Part shown: piece after piece, positions 63,191-64,000 of the stretch
Numbering within the stretch: the stretch's first letter is position 1
How the letters are laid out: every line of letters begins with the position of its first letter
Assembly: GCF_900100115.1 (NCBI RefSeq)
Contig: NZ_FNKL01000001.1
Location: forward strand, 124,001 to 188,000
Length of the DNA stretch: 64,000 bases
Direction: 5' to 3'
Source: Chryseobacterium soldanellicola
Lineage (GTDB): Bacteria > Bacteroidota > Bacteroidia > Flavobacteriales > Weeksellaceae
Made by a program: the position numbers and the translations under genes
Notes under the pieces: generated by a model
Databases searched by the model: none
The model's input: the letters and a program-made list of their open reading frames with translations, nothing else
Told to the model about the DNA's origin: nothing

Positions 63191-64000
63191 TTATATTACA
63201 GGACCTGCAGCATCTTTCAGTTCTTCTGCAATTTGTCTGTTTTCTTTTACTCTTCTTTTGGCAATGACGGATTTTCCGCGTAAAACCCTTATAAATCTGC
63301 CATACTTGAAACGTTCTTCTCCGAAATGGTGCGTCATCACGTATCCTAAAATCGCAAACCCCGCCCAAATTATATAACCGAAAATCTTCTTATTGGAAGC
63401 GATAATTGCATTGAGCTGAATTGCTTTTATATTGGAAGCTACATTTTGTGGACTGACCGTTAATCCATCCATATAAACTGCCAGATTCCCCAGGCTCTCT
63501 ATCTGAAACCGATACTGAAACCATGAAAATAATGCTGAAAATAAGCCTACCGTCAGGAAAGTCCGCCATACCAGAAACAATCCGATTGCGGCCAGCATAT
63601 CGTTTAATTCAAGCTTATCTAAAGTGTAATACCAAACTCCGATGAACAAAGCTGCCATTCCGTAGCCTTTTAAAAACATGGGAAGATACCAGCTTTCATA
63701 ATTAAATTCCAGCACCATCGAAAAATACATGATGATCGAATAGCCCAACATCGCGGAAAAGCCCAAAAAGATGTAAATTTTTAACGGAATATCTTTTTTA
63801 AACCAAATTACCGCAATGAAACCCGCTAAAATAATCCCGGGAATCATCAATAAGCTTAATTGCGCATTGGTGAGCTGATCATACCCCAAAACTCCGACTG
63901 CATATATATTCTGAATAGAAGTCGTTCCCAGAAACATCCCAAGACAAAAAAGCATAAATAAGCCATGTAAAACATTATTTTTTGAAAATATCCTGAACGA
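63191..64000 (-). CDS. MFS-type membrane transporter, C-terminal part (partial)
   Basis: The frame stays open from the window's right edge, so the N-terminus lies outside; the ATG at 63955 is internal. About 269 residues are visible, with six to seven hydrophobic helices (FVLWRTFLTV-type loops, GYIIWAGFAILGYVMTHHF) and a basic C-terminal tail (RGKSVIAKRRVKENRQ). It looks like the second half of a 12-14-helix MFS drug exporter of the DHA2 type common in flavobacteria, but no diagnostic motif is visible. Confidence 0.65.
   Translation of the reverse strand, partial: SFRIFSKNNVLHGLFMLFCLGMFLGTTSIQNIYAVGVLGYDQLTNAQLSLLMIPGIILAGFIAVIWFKKDIPLKIYIFLGFSAMLGYSIIMYFSMVLEFNYESWYLPMFLKGYGMAALFIGVWYYTLDKLELNDMLAAIGLFLVWRTFLTVGLFSALFSWFQYRFQIESLGNLAVYMDGLTVSPQNVASNIKAIQLNAIIASNKKIFGYIIWAGFAILGYVMTHHFGEERFKYGRFIRVLRGKSVIAKRRVKENRQIAEELKDAAGPVI

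Noticed and set aside
63098..63368. short ORFs around the end of the MFS-type gene (both strands)
   Set aside because: They overlap the terminator or the real gene in other frames and have no recognisable features.

Overview
The window looks like chromosome from a low-GC member of the Bacteroidota, most likely Chryseobacterium or a close relative in the Weeksellaceae. The pointers are: two secreted enzymes ending in type IX secretion (T9SS) sorting domains; a complete SusC/SusD/SusE outer-membrane glycan uptake set; many lipoboxes and 'FAQ/FSQ' signal-peptide ends; promoters with the TAnnTTTG -7 box and almost no Shine-Dalgarno sequences; and repeat-filled intergenic gaps of a flavobacterial kind. 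The species call is inference. No rRNA, tRNA, CRISPR array, transposase or phage module was seen.

Layout. 1-12.2 kb: end of a secreted PQQ-type sugar dehydrogenase, hemN, a SASA-type esterase, a BNR-repeat protein, an amino-acid permease, pnuC with a Tyr/Gly/Asn-rich lipoprotein, dapF, mltG and a TonB-dependent receptor. 12.2-16.1 kb: a five-gene surface-polysaccharide-type operon (DegT aminotransferase, small membrane protein, galE, trans-aconitate methyltransferase-like gene, nucleotidyltransferase). 16.2-34.5 kb: T9SS subtilase, ppc, small lipoproteins, lpd divergent from an HxlR regulator, a YqhD-type alcohol dehydrogenase, GDSL and TPR proteins, a DEAD-box helicase, an ABC1/UbiB kinase, a Cys-rich bacteriocin-like peptide and a GNAT-nitrilase fusion. 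34.5-41.5 kb: purine genes transcribed purM-purN-purH-purD-guaA, with repeats in the gaps. 41.5-43 kb: a flavin reductase and a pirin.

43.1-59.5 kb is a starch/maltodextrin utilisation locus on the minus strand: susC, susD, susE, GH97 glucosidase, GH13 amylase, an NTF2-like protein and an MFS sugar transporter. Set inside it, between the GH97 and GH13 genes, is a self-contained RiPP operon (51690-47172). It has its own -7 box, a 79-residue precursor, an attenuator hairpin, a radical SAM/SPASM maturase of the cyclophane-forming kind, two tandem HxD...H oxygenases, an exported two-lobed aspartic protease and a terminator. This is the strongest candidate here for an undescribed system. The precursor tail carries two aromatic-X-basic triplets (YNK and FLR), suggesting two three-residue cyclophanes, and the two oxygenases may act one on each.

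59.8-64 kb: metG, a methyltransferase and the C-terminal part of an MFS-type membrane protein cut by the window edge. At least four families of dispersed palindromic repeats sit between genes. One of them keeps its outer ends while its central stem differs completely yet stays base-paired.
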